Part shown: one piece after another, positions 61,799 through 64,000 of the stretch
Numbering within the stretch: position 1 is the stretch's first letter
Layout of the letters: each line of letters starts with the position of its first letter
NCBI GenBank assembly: GCA_030144725.1
Contig: JASKMD010000027.1
Span: 1,275,533 to 1,339,532, forward strand
DNA from: Haematococcus lacustris
Lineage: Eukaryota > Chlorophyta > Chlorophyceae > Chlamydomonadales > Haematococcaceae
DNA: 64,000 bases
Direction: 5' to 3'
The notes under the pieces: model-generated
The model's input: only the letters and a program-made list of their open reading frames with translations
Databases searched by the model: none
What the model was told of the DNA's origin: nothing
Translations under genes and position numbers: made by a program

Positions 61799-62340
61799 AA
61801 CATGGGGTTGGTAATATGCATGCGATTACTCCCTCAATACTGCACCGTTTTTAATAGCGTTTATCACATTGGCATTGGCGGTTTAGCCCGCGTTATCTGA
61901 CCATCAGCGCTAGCCATTGGAGTCTTTGCTCGCGTACAGCCACATGTGCCCGCGAACAAATCACATCGGCGAGACGGGTCTCCTTGGCACGGTGAGCCGC
62001 ATCGCTGTGACCCCATCTACCTAGCGTATAAGCTGGTTGTGCACAAATGGAATGTCCGGCTGACACCCAACGCGATGCCTGCCGGGCGTGCAGGGCACCT
62101 TGACGGGGTGTTTGGAACCTATAAATATACTCGCTACCGCCAAATACACCATTTGGGTCGGCGCACACTAAGGTATCACCGGATATTTGAGGTATAGGGA
62201 AAAATATAGGCGTCAATATTTTTCCATAACTGGGCAATAACACGATGGTTTGCACGGAGAGTGAGAAGTCACAGAGACAGTTTGCACGCCACTTTGCACG
62301 CCCGCGTGCAAAACGTTGGATAACCAAAAAAGCGGCCCGG
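61799..62340. repeat. Dispersed repeat R3, copy 2, and AT-rich flank
   Basis: 61,799-61,888 matches 18,788-18,900. The following AT-rich stretch holds a minus-strand ORF of 144 codons (61,893-62,327) with no motif; it is probably element interior. Confidence 0.5.
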
Positions 62341-62689
62341 TTATTTTAGACTCTCACTGGATGATCGGGTAAGGCAGCGGCCGCAAGCGCAAGGCCAACG
62401 TTGAGGCCAAGTCAGGCAGGGCAGGGCACCACTCCAGACCAGAAATGGATGCGAGCCGTGGATGTAGCGTCGCAATGCAGCGATGCGTTGCAGCGTTGCA
62501 ATGGAGCGAAGCTTTCAACAGAGCAGGTGGAGCAGGTCATGCAACTCCTGTGCGATGAGGATTGCAATGCGCATTGCACCAGCCCCAGCACAGGTGCCAG
62601 CCTTGCTGCATGTGCCCTGGCCTTGCACCAGCCATGCCCAGGTGCCAGCCCTGCTGCACGACCTAAACCAGCTATTTAGCCTACCACCA

Positions 62690-64000
62690 TCACCACCAGC
62701 TGGGGCAACTGCCTTACCACCACCCACCAGCAGCTGTAGCCAAGACACCATCACCCCTCATGCTGCCACTACCACTACCACCACCACCACCACTAGCACC
62801 AGGGCCAGCTAGCCTACCACCACCCCCTAGCAGGGGCAGTTGCCCTACCACCACCTACCAGCAGCAGCTGTAGCCATGACACCATAACACCTCATGCTGC
62901 GACCACCAGCCCTGCCCCACCCTTGCCCCACCCCTCCCAGCCCTGCCCCACCCCTCCCAGCCCTGCCCCACCCCTCACAGCCCTGCCCCACCCCCTCCCA
63001 GCCCTGCCCCTCCCCTCCCAGCCCTGCCCCAACCCCTACCAGCCCTGCCCCACCCCTTACCAGCCCTGCCCATCCCCTCCCAGCCCTGCCCCACCCCCTA
63101 CCAGCCCTGCCCCTCCCCTGCCCCTCCCAGCCCTACCCCTCCCAGCCCTGCCCCGCCCCCTCCCAACCAAGCCCAGCCCTGCCCTTCCACCACCCACCAG
63201 CAGCTGCCCTACCACCACCCACCAGCAGCTGTAGCCAAGACACCATCACCCCTCATGCTGCCACTACCACTACCACCACCACCACCACCACTAGCACCAG
63301 GGCCAGCTAGCATACCACCACCCCTTAGCAGGGGCAGTTGCCCTACCACCACCTACCAGCAGCAGCTGTAGCCATGACACCATAACACCTCATGCTGCGA
63401 CCACCAGCCCTGCCCCACCCCTCCCAGCCCTGCCCCACCCCCTCCCAGCCCTGCCCCTCCCCTCCCAGCCCTGCCCCACCCCCTCCCAGCCCTGCCCCAC
63501 CCCTCACAGCCCTGCCCCACCCCCTCCCAGCCCTGCCCCTCCCCTCCCAGCCCTGCCCCACCCCCTCCCAGCCCTGCCCCTCCCCTCCCAGCCCTGCCCC
63601 ACCCCCTCCCAGCCCTGCCCCTCCCCTCCCAGCCCTGCCCCACCCCCTCCCAGCCCTGCCCTGCCCCTCCCCTCCCAGCCCTGCCCCACCCCCTCCCAGC
63701 CCTGCCCTGCCCCTCCCCTCCCAGCCCTGCCCCTCTCCTCCCAGCCCTGCCCCTCCCCTCCCAGCCCTGCCCCACCCCCTACCAGCCCTGCCCCACCCCT
63801 TACCAGCCCTGCCCCTCCCCTCCCCTCCCTGCCCCACCCCCTCCCAGCCCTGCCCAACCCCCTCCCAGCCCTGCCCCTCCTCCCAGCCCTGCCCCACCCC
63901 CTACCAGCCCTGCCCCTCCCCTGCCCCTCCTAGCCCTATCCCTCCCAGCCCTGCCCCGCCCCCTCCCAACCAAGCCCAGCCCTGCCCTTCACCATCCTTG
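62690..64000. repeat. C-rich minisatellite with higher-order repeat
   Basis: Units of CCCAGCCCTGCCCC(A)CCCCT, 15-20 bp, fill 62,910-63,180 and 63,400-63,985. Each array is preceded by the same block of about 215 bp (62,700-62,915 and 63,200-63,412: CACCAGCAGCTGTAGCCA, then CCACCACCACCACTAGCACC, then GACACCATAACACCTCATGC). Both arrays end in CCCCCTCCCAACCAAGCCCA. So a compound unit of 500-800 bp is present at least twice and runs out of the window. Confidence 0.9.

Noticed and set aside
62923..63897. Gly/Arg/Trp-rich and Pro-rich ORFs on both strands
   Set aside because: Frames through C-rich minisatellites, open only because the unit lacks stops. The same reasoning removes those at 19,294-19,937.

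Overview
The window looks like nuclear DNA of a green alga, probably of the Chlamydomonadales. It has GC-rich, intron-dense genes whose introns are full of short tandem repeats, chromodomain-carrying Ty3/Gypsy elements, several non-LTR retrotransposons and hAT-type DNA elements. The host genes recognised are conserved eukaryotic ones. No species is claimed. Gene models below were joined by hand from splice sites and reading frame.

Layout. 1-5,020 is a pile of non-LTR retrotransposon (LINE) pieces on the minus strand; one is split by a small hAT-type MITE and another abuts a broken TnpB/Fanzor-like gene. 5,020-9,200 holds further TnpB/Fanzor-like fragments and dispersed repeats. 10,065-16,551 is a complete nine-exon gene for translation initiation factor eIF2 gamma, with large repeat-filled introns. 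17,134-18,182 has another TnpB/Fanzor-like remnant and an unassigned ORF. 21,995-25,790 is the 3' part of an unidentified gene ending in a helical, probably coiled-coil, protein. 26,220-28,920 is a second, unrelated LINE. 29,000-34,240 holds small hAT-type elements and a broken SAP-like gene.

The most striking part is 34,242-54,391, a four-level nest. The C-terminal RuvC end of a TnpB/Fanzor-like gene is split by a hAT-type element (34,301-54,202, 8-bp target duplication). That element is split by a tandem pair of minus-strand Ty3/Gypsy chromoviruses sharing a middle LTR (35,320-53,527, 5-bp duplication ACATG). The left member of the pair is split by a third, plus-strand copy (37,455-43,579, 5-bp duplication TAGTT). 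All three gag genes end in one TGA that is in frame with pol. The two tandem copies share a reverse-transcriptase lesion that the inner copy lacks, so the inner copy looks like the only intact one.

54,831-60,044 carries a LAMMER/CLK-type dual-specificity kinase gene with at least 11 exons. 60,045-64,000 has little coding sequence: a 5'-truncated LINE tail with an 11-bp target duplication, and at the right edge a C-rich minisatellite with a higher-order repeat.
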